Below are positions 1-6,067 of a stretch of 7,554 bases of DNA, one piece after another; position 1 is the first letter of the stretch; each line of letters starts with the position of its first letter. Location: NCBI GenBank assembly GCA_013698435.1, contig JACCVA010000263.1:1-7554 (forward strand), written 5' to 3'. Position numbers and translations under genes: made by a program. The DNA comes from Nocardioidaceae bacterium (GTDB lineage: Bacteria; Actinomycetota; Actinomycetes; Propionibacteriales; Nocardioidaceae). Below the pieces are notes generated by a model. The model was not told where the DNA came from, did no database searches, and worked only from the letters and a program-made list of their open reading frames with translations.

Positions 1-222
1 GTCGATCACGGCCAGCATGAGCTGCGGCTTGCGTCCGACGCTTGCGTAGATCGTGTCGACCGAGACACGGGCACGGGCGGCAACGGCCGCCACGGTGGTG
101 TCGGCGTACCCCTGGCGCGTGAACAGCTCACGGGCTGCCCTGAGGACCTGGCGCCGGGTTGCGGCCGCCTGTTCGGTTCGCAACACAGAGCGGTAGGCGC
201 GGACCTTGACGGGCTGGGGCAC
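1..222 (-). CDS. TetR/AcrR-family transcriptional regulator, N-terminal part (runs off left edge)
   Basis: This is the DNA-binding half of a TetR-type repressor. Reading down from 222, 74 residues are present and the ligand-binding domain lies outside the window. Residues 24-36 (RQVLRAARELFTR) form helix 1. Residues 42-70 match the TetR_N helix-turn-helix pattern, with TTVAAVAARARVSVDTIYA followed by GRKPQLM, where families usually read TTVAAIAAAAGVSVGTIY and SKEAL. I chose the GTG at 222 because TACCGT lies exactly 7 nt upstream of it on this strand, a typical actinobacterial leaderless arrangement. An in-frame ATG at 285 has no ribosome binding site and would run into the cupin start. The gene is divergent from the cupin and its promoter region contains a 17-bp palindrome, so it probably represses itself and the cupin. 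The ligand cannot be inferred because the sensor domain is missing. The family call is firm; the exact start is moderately sure. Confidence 0.9.
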   Translation of the reverse strand, partial: MPQPVKVRAYRSVLRTEQAAATRRQVLRAARELFTRQGYADTTVAAVAARARVSVDTIYASVGRKPQLMLAVID

Positions 223-234
223 GCCGTCTACGGT
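206..234 (+). promoter_or_regulatory. Predicted promoter of the cupin gene
   Basis: The -35 is TTGACG (206-211), then exactly 17 bp, then the -10 TACGGT (229-234). This fits a housekeeping actinobacterial sigma-70-type promoter. Transcription would begin near 241 and give a leader of about 43 nt. The -35 lies inside the first codons of the divergent TetR gene. The -10 overlaps the TetR gene's own -10 on the other strand. Confidence 0.6.
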
Positions 235-235
235 A
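230..235 (-). promoter_or_regulatory. Predicted -10 element of the TetR gene, leaderless transcript
   Basis: On the minus strand TACCGT (235 down to 230) is followed by 7 nt and then the GTG at 222, so transcription would begin at or next to the start codon. No good -35 is visible; the hexamers at 15-17 bp spacing are TTGGCT, ATTGGC and AATTGG. The element overlaps the cupin -10 (229-234) base for base, so the two polymerases should compete. Confidence 0.5.
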
Positions 236-245
236 GCACTATTCG

Positions 246-262
246 TCCGAAGCCAATTCGGA
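246..262. promoter_or_regulatory. 17-bp palindrome, probable TetR operator
   Basis: TCCGAA-N5-TTCGGA is a perfect inverted repeat. Two more matching T/A pairs (242-243 with 265-266) lie outside it after two mismatches. It sits just downstream of the predicted cupin transcription start (about +6 to +22). It also covers the -35 zone of the TetR promoter. A dimer bound here would block both directions, as is common for TetR repressors next to a divergent target. The assignment to this TetR is inference from position and symmetry. Confidence 0.6.
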
Positions 263-270
263 TCAAATGC

Positions 271-276
271 GAGGAG
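271..276 (+). promoter_or_regulatory. Ribosome binding site that sets the cupin start
   Basis: GAGGAG lies 7 nt before the ATG at 284. It supports that ATG over the more upstream in-frame GTG-type codons, which would place the start inside the promoter and operator. Confidence 0.8.
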
Positions 277-283
277 CCGTTTC

Positions 284-790
284 ATGGCCGACCACGTGGG
301 GCGCCCGGTGTGCCGCCATCGAGATGAGGGGCCGGCGACCTGGGCCATGGGTTCGCTCTTCGAGCGGCTGGTGGACGCCGAGGAGTCCGGCGGCGCGCTC
401 GGGCTGAGCCTCGTCACGCAGCCGCCTGGGATTGCCACTCCGCTGCACCGGCACACGCACGAGGCGGAGGCCTTCTACCTCCTCGACGGGACGATGACCT
501 ACCGCGCCGGCGACGAGTCCTTCGATCTGGTGGCCGGCAGCTTCATCCATCTGCCCAAGGGTGTGCCGCACGCGTTCCGGGTCACCGGTCAGACGCCGGT
601 CCGCTTCCTCGGCTTCACCGTGCCCGGCGCCTTGATGAGCCTGTACGACGAGGTCGGCATCCCGGCTCGCGAGCGTCGGCTGCCGGGTGACGACGGCCTT
701 CCCATGGCCGAGGAGATCGCCCGATGGAACGAGGTGGGACCGCGCTACGGACTCGAGGTTCTCGGTCCACCGATCCCCGAGGTGGCCTGA
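284..790 (+). CDS. Single-domain cupin protein (quercetin-dioxygenase-like cupin)
   Basis: This is a 168-residue cytoplasmic protein with one cupin barrel. Cupin motif 1 fits the consensus exactly: G49, then five residues, H55-x-H57, four residues, E62, six residues, G69. H59 is a further histidine within it. Motif 2 is G85, five residues, P91-x-G93, two residues, H96, though the final Asn of the consensus is Val100. H55, H57, E62 and H96 would bind a divalent metal such as Fe, Mn or Ni. The C-terminal tail (about 120-168) contains a conserved-looking GxxxLGPPIP-type end outside the barrel. Proteins of this shape include dioxygenases, isomerases and small-molecule binders, so the substrate is unknown. 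A strong ribosome binding site precedes ATG 284. The gene is probably controlled by the divergent TetR repressor and may act on that repressor's ligand. No signal peptide or membrane segment is visible. Confidence 0.88.
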   Translation: MADHVGRPVCRHRDEGPATWAMGSLFERLVDAEESGGALGLSLVTQPPGIATPLHRHTHEAEAFYLLDGTMTYRAGDESFDLVAGSFIHLPKGVPHAFRVTGQTPVRFLGFTVPGALMSLYDEVGIPARERRLPGDDGLPMAEEIARWNEVGPRYGLEVLGPPIPEVA

Positions 791-799
791 CCGTCACCG

Positions 800-814
800 A
801 CCGGCTCAGCCGGT
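800..814. promoter_or_regulatory. 15-bp palindrome between the cupin and methyltransferase genes
   Basis: ACCGGCT-C-AGCCGGT is a perfect 7-bp inverted repeat around one base. It lies 9 nt after the cupin stop, and its last base is the first base of the -10 hexamer of the next gene. It may be an operator for the methyltransferase-flippase promoter. Alternatively it is a weak U-tract-less hairpin (ACCGG stem, CTCAG loop) ending the cupin transcript. The sequence alone does not decide between these. Confidence 0.45.
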
Positions 815-819
815 AGCGT
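814..819 (+). promoter_or_regulatory. Predicted -10 element of the methyltransferase gene, leaderless transcript
   Basis: TAGCGT is followed by 7 nt (CGCCGTT) and then ATG 827. There is no Shine-Dalgarno sequence before this ATG, which agrees with leaderless translation. A -35 is not recognisable. Confidence 0.5.
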
Positions 820-826
820 CGCCGTT

Positions 827-1639
827 ATGACGCAGCGACCGCCGGCGCAGTTCCGGCCAGTGGGCGACGCCGACGCGCAGCGCGCCAACCGCGGCGACTG
901 GGACCGCGAGGCGGACGAGTACCAGCGCGAGCACGGAGAGTTCCTGGGAGATGCCGGCTTCATCTGGTCGCCCGAGGGCCTCGACGAGGCAGACATGCGC
1001 CTGCTCGGGGACGTCGAGGGGCGGCGCGTGCTCGAGATCGGTTGTGGTGCCGCGCAGTGTGCGCGGTGGCTTCGCAGCCAGGGTGCGACGGCGATCGGGC
1101 TCGACCTGTCGTTTCGACAGTTGCAGCACAGCCGACGTCTCGACGAGCAGACCTCACTTGCGGTGCCGGTCACCTGCGCGACCGCCACTGCCTTGCCCTT
1201 CGCCGACCACACCTTCGACCTCGGCTGCTCCGCCTTCGGCGCGCTGCCTTTCCTCGTCGACATCGACACCGCCCTGCGCGAGGTCGCCCGCGTGGTCCGA
1301 CCCGGTGGGCGCTTCGTGTTCTCCGTCGTGCATCCGGTCCGGCAGCTGTTCCCGGACGACGCGTCGGAGAGCGGGCTGCGCGTCACCCGGTCCTACTTCG
1401 ACACCTCGGCGTACGTCGAGGCGGACGCCGACGGGGTCGCCACGTACGTCGAGCCGCACCACACCCTCGGTGCCTGGGTGGCCGCGATCACGGCCGCCGG
1501 GTTGCGGATCGACGCCCTGATCGAGCCCGAGTGGCCGGCGGGACATACCCGGGTCTGGGGTGGCTGGGGGCCGGTCCGGGGTGCCTACCTCCCGGGCACC
1601 GCGATCTTCTCGACGTCGGTGGACGGGGTCGCCGCATGA
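827..1639 (+). CDS. Class I SAM-dependent methyltransferase
   Basis: This 270-residue soluble protein has a Rossmann-type methyltransferase fold. Motif I, the AdoMet-binding loop, is VLEIGCGAAQ (68-77). The acidic residue that holds the ribose is D93, in GLDLS after the second strand. LPFADHTFDLGCS (123-135) is the motif II/III region, and RVVRPGGRFVFS (155-166) is the classic motif before strand 5. An extra N-terminal segment (22-50, rich in Asp, Glu and aromatic residues) and a C-terminal region with Trp-rich WGGWGPVRG (244-252) probably form the substrate lid. The substrate is not evident; UbiE-like and small-molecule O- or C-methyltransferases share these motifs. The stop overlaps the flippase start as ATGA, so the two genes are translationally coupled. 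This suggests, without proving it, a substrate related to an envelope lipid or glycan. The ATG at 827 is supported by the spacing from TAGCGT. Confidence 0.9.
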   Translation: MTQRPPAQFRPVGDADAQRANRGDWDREADEYQREHGEFLGDAGFIWSPEGLDEADMRLLGDVEGRRVLEIGCGAAQCARWLRSQGATAIGLDLSFRQLQHSRRLDEQTSLAVPVTCATATALPFADHTFDLGCSAFGALPFLVDIDTALREVARVVRPGGRFVFSVVHPVRQLFPDDASESGLRVTRSYFDTSAYVEADADGVATYVEPHHTLGAWVAAITAAGLRIDALIEPEWPAGHTRVWGGWGPVRGAYLPGTAIFSTSVDGVAA

Positions 1640-2850
1640 CGGCTGCCGAGACACCCGCCCCCGTCTTGGGCCAGGCCCGCGCGACCGGCATTGTGGCAGC
1701 CGGGATGATGGGGATGAACGTCCTCACGTACGCGTTCTCGCTGCTGTGCGCCCGCATGCTGGGACCCCGCGACTTCGGCGCACTGACGGCCCTGCTCGGG
1801 GTGATGATCGTCGCCAACGTGGCCGCCCTCGCGCTCCAGGCCACGGCCGCGCGGCGGCTGGCCACGACCAGCCCCGAGCATCGTGACGCCGTCGCTCACG
1901 ATGTCATCCGCAACGGCTGGCGGGTGGCCGTGGCGCTGGCTGTGCTGTTGCTGGCGACTGCTCCACTGCTCGACCGGCTCCTCCACCTCGACGACTGGGT
2001 CACCGCGTGCGCGCCGGCTGTCGTAATGGCCCCGCTCACGTTGATGGGCGCCTACGCGGGCCTCCTTCAGGGAGGGCGTCGATGGGGGCCGCTGGCCCTG
2101 GTATACGCCTCGATGGGCGGGGGCCGAGTGGTCGCAGGTGCCGCTGCGGTGCTCATCCAGCCGTCGTTGCGCGCGGCCATGGTCGGGATCGCCGTCGGTG
2201 CGTTCGCGCCGGCGCTCGTCGGTGCCCTCGCCTGCCGGGTCACGGGGGCGCGAGAGCCTCACGTCGACCACCAGCCGGTGCTGCGAGAGCTGTGGACCAA
2301 CGGGCACACGCTGCTGGCACTCTTCGCGTTCACGAACCTCGACGTGCTGCTGGCCCGGCACCTGCTCGACGAGCACCAGGCGGGCATCTACGCGGCGGGG
2401 GCGATCTTGGCGAAGGCGTGCCTGTTCCTGCCTACGTTCGTGCTTGTGGTCGCCTTCCCGACGATGGCGAGCGAGCGTGGCGGGCGCCCATGGCTGAGAC
2501 CGCTGCTGGCGGTCGGCTTCCTCGGAGTACTGGCTGTGCTGGGTGCGTTGGTGCTGCCTGGACTGGCGGTCGCTTTCGCCGGCGGCTCGGCGTACGCCGA
2601 CCTCGGAGACGTTGCCTGGCTGTTCGCTGCCGAGGGCACGATGTTCGCCGGCCTGCAGATCCTGGTCTACGACACGATCGCGGCGCAGTCCCATTCGGGC
2701 TTTCTGCTGTGGGTCGGCGCACTTGTGGTCCTAGTCGTGGCGCTCGTCGTCGTCGACTCGGTGCTGGCGCTGGTCACGTTGGTGGCGCTGGTCGGGCTGG
2801 GCGTCGGGCTAGTGACCGGCCTCATGCCAGGTGCGTCCGACCCCGACTGA
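1636..2850 (+). CDS. MOP-superfamily flippase, Wzx/polysaccharide-export type membrane protein
   Basis: This 404-residue integral membrane protein shows about 12 hydrophobic helices: near 18-40, 47-70, 94-116, 121-146, 150-175, 178-202, 221-244, 249-278, 287-315, 323-348, 354-373 and 375-397. The N-terminal pattern (helix, then LLCARMLGPRDFGALTAL at 36-53, then a second helix) is the hallmark of Wzx/RfbX polysaccharide flippases, in which A-R-x-L-G-P-x-x-F/Y-G follows helix 1. It is expected to flip a lipid-linked sugar or related amphipathic substrate across the cytoplasmic membrane. No glycosyltransferase or polymerase gene is visible nearby, so the cargo is unknown. Many family members have 14 helices; this one seems to have 12. 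The start overlaps the methyltransferase stop by 4 bp, with only a weak GGGG 8 nt upstream, so translation is probably coupled. The last 42 bp, including the stop, overlap the 3' end of polA on the other strand. Confidence 0.82.
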   Translation: MTAAETPAPVLGQARATGIVAAGMMGMNVLTYAFSLLCARMLGPRDFGALTALLGVMIVANVAALALQATAARRLATTSPEHRDAVAHDVIRNGWRVAVALAVLLLATAPLLDRLLHLDDWVTACAPAVVMAPLTLMGAYAGLLQGGRRWGPLALVYASMGGGRVVAGAAAVLIQPSLRAAMVGIAVGAFAPALVGALACRVTGAREPHVDHQPVLRELWTNGHTLLALFAFTNLDVLLARHLLDEHQAGIYAAGAILAKACLFLPTFVLVVAFPTMASERGGRPWLRPLLAVGFLGVLAVLGALVLPGLAVAFAGGSAYADLGDVAWLFAAEGTMFAGLQILVYDTIAAQSHSGFLLWVGALVVLVVALVVVDSVLALVTLVALVGLGVGLVTGLMPGASDPD

Positions 2851-5520
2851 CACCTCGAGCGGCACGGCAAGGTCGGCCGCCGCAGCCATCTCGCGGCGTA
2901 CGAGCTCCTCGAGCCGTTGGCGCTCCCCGGGCGCCACCTCGAAGACGAGCTCGTCGTGCACCTGCAGCAAGGTGCGCGAGGCAAGTCCTTCGTCGGCGAG
3001 GGCGGCGTCGACCTTCAACATGGCGACTTTGATGATGTCGGCCGCGGACCCTTGGATCGGGGCGTTGAGAGCCATCCTCTCGGCCATCTCCCGGCGCTGG
3101 CGGTTGTCGCTCGTCAGGTCGGGGAGGTAGCGGCGGCGACCCATGATGGTCTCGGTGAAACCGGTCCGCCTGGCTTCGTCGACGACGCCGTGCAGGTAGG
3201 CGCGCACCCCACCGAACCGCTGGAAGTACTCGTCCATCAGCCCGCGCGCCTCCGCTGGCTCGATGCCGAGCTGGAGGCCGAGGCCGTAGGCGGACAGCCC
3301 GTAGGCGAGCCCGTAGTTCATCGCCTTGATCTTGGAGCGCTGCGCCGGTGCGATCGCGCCGGCATCGACGTCGAACACCCGGGCAGCCATCACCGAGTGG
3401 AAGTCCTCGCCGGAGTGGAACGCCTCGATCAGACCTGCGTCCTCGGAGAGGTGCGCCATGATCCGCATCTCGATCTGGCTGTAGTCGGCCGTCAGCAACG
3501 ACTCGAAACCGTCGCCGACCACGAACGCCTCGCGGATGCGACGGCCTTCTTCGGTGCGGATGGGGATGTTCTGCAGGTTGGGCTCGGTCGAGGAGAGTCG
3601 ACCGGTGGCCGCGATCATCTGGTTGAAGGTCGTGTGGATCCGGCCGTCGTCGGCGATCGTCTTGAGCAGCCCCTCGACCGTCTGCCGCAGCCGGGTGACG
3701 TCACGGTGGACGAGCATGTGCTGGAGGAAGGGATGCTCGGTCTTGTTGTAGAGGGACTGCAGCGCCTCGGCCTCGGTGGTGTAACCGGTCTTGGTGCGCT
3801 TCGTCTTGGGCATCGCGAGCTCGTCGAACAGCACGACCTGCAGCTGCTTGGGCGAGCCGAGGTTGATCTGCTTGCCGATCACGGCGTACGCCTCGTCGGC
3901 GGCCTCCTTCACCCGCGCCGCGAACTGAGACTCCAGCGAGGCCAGGTAGTCGCCGTCGACCGCGATGCCGACACGCTCCACCGATGCGAGCACCTCCACG
4001 AGCGGCAGCTCGACCTCGGCGAGCAGCCGGGAGCCGCCACGAGCCTCGAGCTCGGTCGACAGCGCACCGGCCAGCTCGACGACGGCATGCGCGCGCTGCA
4101 TCGACTCTGTAGCCATCGCCGAGTCGCCTTCGAGGTCGAACGACAGCTGGTCGGTCGCCGCCGCCTCACCCTTGAGCTCGCGGTGGAGGTAGCGCAAGGT
4201 GAGGTCGGCGAGGTCGTAGGAACGCTGGTCGGGGTGGGAGAGGTACGCCGACAGGGCGGTGTCGGCGGCAAGTCCCCGTAGCCGCAGCCCGCGCTCGTGG
4301 AGCATCAGCAAGGCGGTCTTGGCGTCGTGCATCGCCTTGGGGCGGTCGTCGTCGCCCAGCCACTGTGCCAGCGCCGTCTCGTCGTCAGGGCCGATCGTGG
4401 TGGCATCGATCCACGCCGCCGCGCCGGCCGGTGTGGCCAGTGAAACCGCGGCGACGTCGCCGGCGGCGCGGCTCCAGGAGCCATCGACATGCACCCCGAC
4501 GAGGGTGTCCTCGTTCGCATGCGTGTCGAGCCAGTCGGCGACCTCGCCGGCGCCGAGCTGGGTGCCGTCAACGGAGGCGGCTTCGTCGATCTCGGGCTCG
4601 TCGGCGGACAGCGTCTGGAACAGGCGGTCACGGAGCACCCGGAACTCGAGACCGTCGAAGATCTGGTGGACCTCGTCGCGGTCCCAGGGGCGCTGCTCGA
4701 GGTCGGCCGGCGTCACGGGCAGGTCGAGGTCACGCACCAGCTCGTTGATGCGGCGGTTGCGGATGACGTCGGCCAGGTGCTCCCGCAACGACTCTCCCGC
4801 CTTGCCGGGGATCTCGTCGACGCGGGCGACGATCTCGTCGAGGGTCTCGAACTGGGTGATCCACTTCGCTGCCGTCTTGGGTCCCACCCCTGGCACGCCT
4901 GGAAGGTTGTCGCTGGTCTCCCCGACCATGGCAGCGAGGTCGGGGTAGTGGTGCGGCGGCACGCCGTACTTGTCGAACACGGCAGCCGGTGTCATCCGCG
5001 CCAGGTCGGAGACTCCCTTGCGGGGGTAGAGCACCGTGACATGCTCAGAGACGAGCTGGAACGCGTCGCGGTCTCCGGTGCAGATCAGCACGTCGTAGCC
5101 GGCGGCTTCGGCCTGCGTGGCGAGCGTCGCGATAACGTCGTCGGCCTCGAAGCCGTCCTTTTCCACCGACACCACGCGAAGCGCGCCCAAGACCTCCTGG
5201 ACGAGCGACACCTGGCCCTTGAACTCGTCAGGACTCTTGGAGCGGTTGGCCTTGTAGTCGGCGTACTCGACCGACCGGAACGTCTGACGCGACACGTCGA
5301 ACGCCACACCGATGTGCGTCGGTGCCTCGTCGCGAAGCACGTTGATGAGCATCGAGGTGAAGCCGTAGACGGCGTTGGTCGGCTGGCCGGTGGTGGTCGA
5401 GAAGTTCTCGACCGGCAGCGCATAGAACGCGCGGTACGCCAACGAGTGCCCGTCGAGCAGCAGCAACCGCGGTCGGGGGCCGGCAGCCGGGGCGGTCGAG
5501 GTCGAGTCGGTCACAGCCAC
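2809..5520 (-). CDS. polA: DNA polymerase I
   Basis: This 903-residue enzyme removes RNA primers and fills gaps in Okazaki-fragment maturation and excision repair. The 5'-nuclease domain (about 17-305) has D23, E125/D127/D128, D150/D152 and D204, plus the helix-hairpin-helix GVPGVGPKTA (208-217). The polymerase domain (about 500-903) has motif A LLTADYSQIEMRI (D679), motif B from R728 through K732 and Y736 to G741, and motif C LLQVHDELVFEV (H855, D856, E857). The middle 3'-5' exonuclease domain (about 325-500) has lost its metal ligands. The DxE motif reads H344-V-D346, the D424 equivalent is A403, and the D501 region reads AHAVVEL. Proofreading should therefore be absent, as known for actinobacterial PolA. 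Y736 replaces the Phe of the E. coli enzyme. The chosen start is GTG 5520, 6 nt after TAAAGT (leaderless); GTG 5514 is possible. Length is normal for the family. Confidence 0.99.
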   Translation of the reverse strand: MAVTDSTSTAPAAGPRPRLLLLDGHSLAYRAFYALPVENFSTTTGQPTNAVYGFTSMLINVLRDEAPTHIGVAFDVSRQTFRSVEYADYKANRSKSPDEFKGQVSLVQEVLGALRVVSVEKDGFEADDVIATLATQAEAAGYDVLICTGDRDAFQLVSEHVTVLYPRKGVSDLARMTPAAVFDKYGVPPHHYPDLAAMVGETSDNLPGVPGVGPKTAAKWITQFETLDEIVARVDEIPGKAGESLREHLADVIRNRRINELVRDLDLPVTPADLEQRPWDRDEVHQIFDGLEFRVLRDRLFQTLSADEPEIDEAASVDGTQLGAGEVADWLDTHANEDTLVGVHVDGSWSRAAGDVAAVSLATPAGAAAWIDATTIGPDDETALAQWLGDDDRPKAMHDAKTALLMLHERGLRLRGLAADTALSAYLSHPDQRSYDLADLTLRYLHRELKGEAAATDQLSFDLEGDSAMATESMQRAHAVVELAGALSTELEARGGSRLLAEVELPLVEVLASVERVGIAVDGDYLASLESQFAARVKEAADEAYAVIGKQINLGSPKQLQVVLFDELAMPKTKRTKTGYTTEAEALQSLYNKTEHPFLQHMLVHRDVTRLRQTVEGLLKTIADDGRIHTTFNQMIAATGRLSSTEPNLQNIPIRTEEGRRIREAFVVGDGFESLLTADYSQIEMRIMAHLSEDAGLIEAFHSGEDFHSVMAARVFDVDAGAIAPAQRSKIKAMNYGLAYGLSAYGLGLQLGIEPAEARGLMDEYFQRFGGVRAYLHGVVDEARRTGFTETIMGRRRYLPDLTSDNRQRREMAERMALNAPIQGSAADIIKVAMLKVDAALADEGLASRTLLQVHDELVFEVAPGERQRLEELVRREMAAAADLAVPLEVSVGVGRTWHEAGH

Positions 5521-5526
5521 AGGGCG

Positions 5527-5532
5527 ACTTTA
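5527..5532 (-). promoter_or_regulatory. Predicted -10 element of polA
   Basis: On the minus strand TAAAGT (5532 to 5527) lies 6 nt before the GTG at 5520. There is no Shine-Dalgarno sequence, so a leaderless transcript is likely. No convincing -35 is seen. Confidence 0.45.
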
Positions 5533-5576
5533 GTAGGCCACGCCGACATGCTGGTGACCGCGGCGGACCCGCCACC

Positions 5577-5582
5577 TAGGGT
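5577..5582 (+). promoter_or_regulatory. Predicted -10 element of the thioesterase gene
   Basis: TAGGGT is preceded at 17 bp by GTGACC (5554-5559), a 4/6 match to TTGACA. Transcription would start near 5589-5590 and give a leader of about 27 nt, long enough to hold the ribosome binding site before ATG 5617. Confidence 0.45.
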
Positions 5583-5606
5583 GATCGGGTTGACGACGAA
5601 GACGGC

Positions 5607-5611
5607 GGGAG
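5607..5611 (+). promoter_or_regulatory. Ribosome binding site that sets the thioesterase start
   Basis: GGGAG, within GGCGGGAGAG, ends 5 nt before ATG 5617. It favours this ATG over in-frame GTG 5581 or TTG 5590, which lie in or at the predicted promoter and transcription start. Confidence 0.65.
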
Positions 5612-5616
5612 AGCAG

Positions 5617-6030
5617 ATGACCTACCCCGACAACGTGACCGAGACCTGGCCGGACATAGGCACCACGATCCATGAACGGATGGGGATCGAGATCACCGAG
5701 GCTGCGCCGGGACGGATCGTCGGCACGATGCCCGTCGAGGGCAACAGACAGCCTTTCGGGCTGCTGCACGGCGGTGCCTCCTGCGTGCTCGCCGAGAGTC
5801 TCGGCTCGATCGGGGCCGGGTTGCATGCGCATCCCGAGCGGATCGCGGTAGGCGTCGACATCAACGCCACCCATCACCGGCCGGCGCGCGACGGGGTCGT
5901 GACAGGCGTCGCGTCCGCCCTCCACCTCGGCCGCACCGTGGCTTGTTACGAGGTCGTCATCTCGGACGAGCAGGGGCGGCGGGTCTGCACCGCCCGCCTG
6001 ACCTGTCAGCTGGTCCCTGCGGCTCGGTGA
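5617..6030 (+). CDS. Hotdog-fold acyl-CoA thioesterase, PaaI/YdiI (MenI) type
   Basis: This 137-residue cytoplasmic enzyme hydrolyses an acyl- or aroyl-CoA thioester. Residues 43-61 carry the signature NRQPFGLLHGGASCVLAES. In the YdiI/EntH branch of this family, the Gln before PFG, the His-Gly of LHGG and the Glu of LAES form the active site; here they are Q45, H51-G52 and E60. VGVDINATHHRPARDGVVTG and the LHLGRTV block downstream also match E. coli YdiI, which hydrolyses 1,4-dihydroxy-2-naphthoyl-CoA in menaquinone synthesis. A MenI role fits a menaquinone-using actinobacterium. No other men gene is in view, so a general phenylacetate- or acyl-CoA role is equally possible. The gene is divergent from polA and is followed by a repeat-built hairpin. 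ATG 5617 was chosen by its ribosome binding site. The family is near certain; the substrate is not. Confidence 0.9.
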   Translation: MTYPDNVTETWPDIGTTIHERMGIEITEAAPGRIVGTMPVEGNRQPFGLLHGGASCVLAESLGSIGAGLHAHPERIAVGVDINATHHRPARDGVVTGVASALHLGRTVACYEVVISDEQGRRVCTARLTCQLVPAAR

Positions 6031-6067
6031 GCCAGCACCGGTGAGCCAGCACCGGTGAGCGGGCACC
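6026..6067 (+). repeat. Three tandem copies of a 14-bp unit
   Basis: The unit GGTGAGCCAGCACC occurs at 6026-6039 and 6040-6053 identically, and at 6054-6067 with two changes (C to G, A to G). The first copy contains the thioesterase stop codon TGA, and each later copy repeats that TGA out of phase. Each unit is itself a short hairpin (GGTG, 6-nt loop, CACC), and each junction makes the palindrome CACCGGTG. Confidence 0.9.

Noticed and set aside
206..283. Upstream extension of the cupin to 206
   Set aside because: It would place the start within the predicted -35 and operator. ATG 284 has an excellent GAGGAG site and begins the conserved part.
1042..1635. An N-terminal extension of the flippase of about 200 residues overlapping the methyltransferase
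   Set aside because: The extension is Arg, Pro and Gly-rich shadow sequence in another frame of a convincing methyltransferase. The flippase's first helix starts right after ATG 1636.
1585..2694. A 369-codon minus-strand frame opposite the flippase
   Set aside because: It is rich in Arg, Gln, His and Glu with no motif, which is the complement of a hydrophobic membrane-protein gene. It is an artefact of codon bias.
2917..4281. A 454-codon open frame antisense to polA
   Set aside because: It lies wholly inside polA on the opposite strand. Its residue make-up (Val, Gly, Arg, Glu, Asp and His rich, no recognisable motif) is what GC-biased third positions of polA create on the other strand.
4489..5616. 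A long plus-strand frame antisense to polA that reads in frame into the thioesterase, suggesting a 513-residue fusion
   Set aside because: The part before 5617 is a GC-bias shadow of polA and matches no domain. A proper promoter and ribosome binding site immediately precede ATG 5617, and the thioesterase domain is complete from there.
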